A stretch of 64,000 bases of DNA from an uncultured Clostridia bacterium. Its GTDB lineage: Bacteria; Bacillota; Clostridia; TANB77; CAG-508. Below are positions 63,801 to 64,000 of this stretch, piece by piece. Each line of letters begins with the position of its first letter. Within the stretch, counting starts at the first letter, position 1. The position numbers and the translations under genes are program-made. Below the pieces are notes generated by a model. It saw only the letters and a list, made by a program, of their open reading frames with translations. It was not told where the DNA came from and made no database searches. Location of the stretch: assembly GCA_934133005.1 (NCBI GenBank), contig CAKPAI010000001.1, forward strand, positions 248,001 through 312,000, given 5' to 3'.

Positions 63801-64000
63801 TCTTTAAAATCACTTAGTAAATTAAATGGTGTTCCAGATAACATCAATACTTTAGTTTTATAATCATCATGTATCTTTACGACACCATCGATTGTCTTTT
63901 CTCCTAAACTTGTTCTTGTTCCTTCATGTGCCTCATCAATTACAACTAAGTCCCAGTTATTATTGAAAATTAGTTCATCTTTATCAAAATTACCACCTAC
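60839..64000 (-). CDS. single-chain helicase-methyltransferase restriction enzyme (type ISP/LlaGI-like), C-terminal part
   Basis: The frame is open to the right edge, so the start is outside the window; 1053 residues are visible. The first residues carry a superfamily 2 helicase: the DEAH box (DLVVIDEAHEGTRT, at the edge), motif III VLMLSGTPFNLL, then motif VI-type FRVQTPAKIGG. A charged coupler follows (about 440-470, KKPKRELTEEEKRLLEEEKE). The N6-adenine methyltransferase follows: motif I ILEINSKTGLYALY and motif IV VVGNPPYQEI. The C-terminal 300 residues should be the target-recognition domain. LlaGI-type enzymes also have an Mrr-like nuclease at the N-terminus, which here would lie outside. 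One protein would cut and methylate. The island likely continues to the right. Confidence 0.85.
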   Translation of the reverse strand, partial: VGGNFDKDELIFNNNWDLVVIDEAHEGTRTSLGEKTIDGVVKIHDDYKTKVLMLSGTPFNLLSDFKEDEIYTWDYIMEQSAKLEWDADIEHFGDSNPYSDLPQLNIYTYYLDKLMPRYVDVSDNAFNFREFFRTWTGELEIDRKPIPKGYEKGDFVHKDDINRFLNLLSKQDENSNYPYSTKEYIEYFRHSLWMVPGVKEAKALSKLLKEHEVFGSGMFQIVNVAGNGDEEEKYEEALKKVRTAITDKPEETNTITISCGRLTTGVSVPEWTAVFMLSGSYSTSASSYLQTIFRVQTPAKIGGKVKEKCYVFDFAPDRTLKMAAQAGQLSVRPGSVQSQEIMSHFLNFCPIIGIDGSKMIKYDVTQMLRELKKAVAQRVVTNGFDDKNIYNDNLLKMDEIDLKEFDDLKKIVGVSKQTKRIDSIDINNQGFNNEEYEKLEEAKKKPKRELTEEEKRLLEEEKEKKKQASTAMSILRGISIRIPLLIYGADIEINKDIDSQNFIELVDDKSWNEFMPNGVTKDVFKKFSKYYDNEIFIEAGRQIRNSTLYADTLPIKERIQKLAEIFSMFRNPDKETVLTPWKTVNMHLGDCIGGYNFNYPDKEPRFINQGNVTKDLFENNEVKILEINSKTGLYALYCSYSIYMNRLLNYNKQDYTEEKNEDFWRETLENNIFIICKTKMAMQIVKRTLAGYKEYNVNTLLIEDVATKLDENITAVTNYVLNANSWNKEGVQMKFDAVVGNPPYQEITGGYGTQAKPIYNLFINMSKSIDSKYISMITPSRWFSGGMGLNEFRKDMLNDTCLTKIIDYPNTRDVFDSADIAGGVNYFLWDKNNKTECEVTNVINNVKYSSSRNLNEFNTFVRFNQAIPIIRKVFNVQENGKTLENVVSPQKPFGLPTNYKPKDKGVPCWFIQKIGKRYADLKDIHDENKLLNKWKLLVPRSPIAGQTDFTKPVGFYYDGNTNIAKPGECCTESFIVAGAFDTEEEVKNFKSYLFTKTIRFLLLQAVVSQDVLRNKFCFVPDLGKYDRIYTDKYLCEKWNITDDEWKYIDSRIK

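Overview
The window reads as chromosome of a low-GC, Gram-positive, spore-forming member of the Clostridia, probably an uncultured gut lineage. The reasons are: strongly AT-rich DNA with AGGAGG-type ribosome sites; an alpha/beta-type small acid-soluble spore protein (34.2 kb); a ctsR-mcsA-mcsB-clpC operon; gatCAB amidotransferase; a sortase and large surface proteins; and a bile salt hydrolase (50.3-51.3 kb), which points to an intestinal host. The genus cannot be named from the sequence alone.

Layout. 0-2.6 kb: the 3' part of asnS, then a small accessory patch holding a type III (protein-RNA) toxin-antitoxin locus. It has a ToxN-like toxin, three 39-40 nt antitoxin RNA repeats, and beside it a second, decayed type III locus (one antitoxin unit, its own promoter and terminator, and a 20-codon toxin stub). 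2.7-18.9 kb: mostly minus-strand housekeeping genes: an rRNA/tRNA methyltransferase, mfd, a cysteine desulfurase, ftsH, tilS, dnaB, rplI, gdpP, then a degenerate adenylate-forming-enzyme-like protein, a REC-GGDEF protein and an Ig-domain membrane protein. 19-24 kb: a 1691-residue surface adhesin with an N-terminal Cys-Gln thioester domain and six long repeats. 24.4-34 kb: a class B PBP with two PASTA domains, a foreign-looking gene, an SDR oxidoreductase and the CtsR/ClpC protein quality-control operon with an excellent CtsR operator. 34-42 kb: the spore protein, a sortase with a putative substrate, hpf, yraN, dprA, a comM/yifB homologue split by a -1 frameshift, nadD and rpsT. 42.5-46.4 kb: gatC, a P-loop nucleoside/nucleotide kinase, gatA and gatB in one operon.

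46.5-47.7 kb: a ~500 nt structured non-coding RNA with its own promoter directly precedes a multi-pass membrane protein that looks like OapA. I interpret this as an OLE RNA/OapA ribonucleoprotein locus. 47.7-52.4 kb: an unusual overlapping gene pair, a YqeG-type phosphatase, bile salt hydrolase, and an Hsp20 gene with a CIRCE-like HrcA site over its promoter.

52.5-64 kb: a defence/mobile island. It starts near an 18-nt fragment identical to the anticodon region of initiator tRNA-Met (a possible attachment footprint). It carries a RecD-like helicase with a large unknown N-terminal region, an HTH-Fic protein, a two-gene module of a Cap4/DUF4297-like nuclease plus an SMC-like ATPase (Lamassu/ABC-3C-like), an Mrr-type endonuclease, and the C-terminal part of a single-chain helicase-methyltransferase restriction enzyme (type ISP/LlaGI-like) that runs off the right edge.

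The strongest candidates for unusual biology are the paired type III toxin-antitoxin loci, the OLE-OapA locus, and the nuclease-ATPase module of the defence island. All functions are inferred from protein and RNA patterns read by eye; no database search was run.
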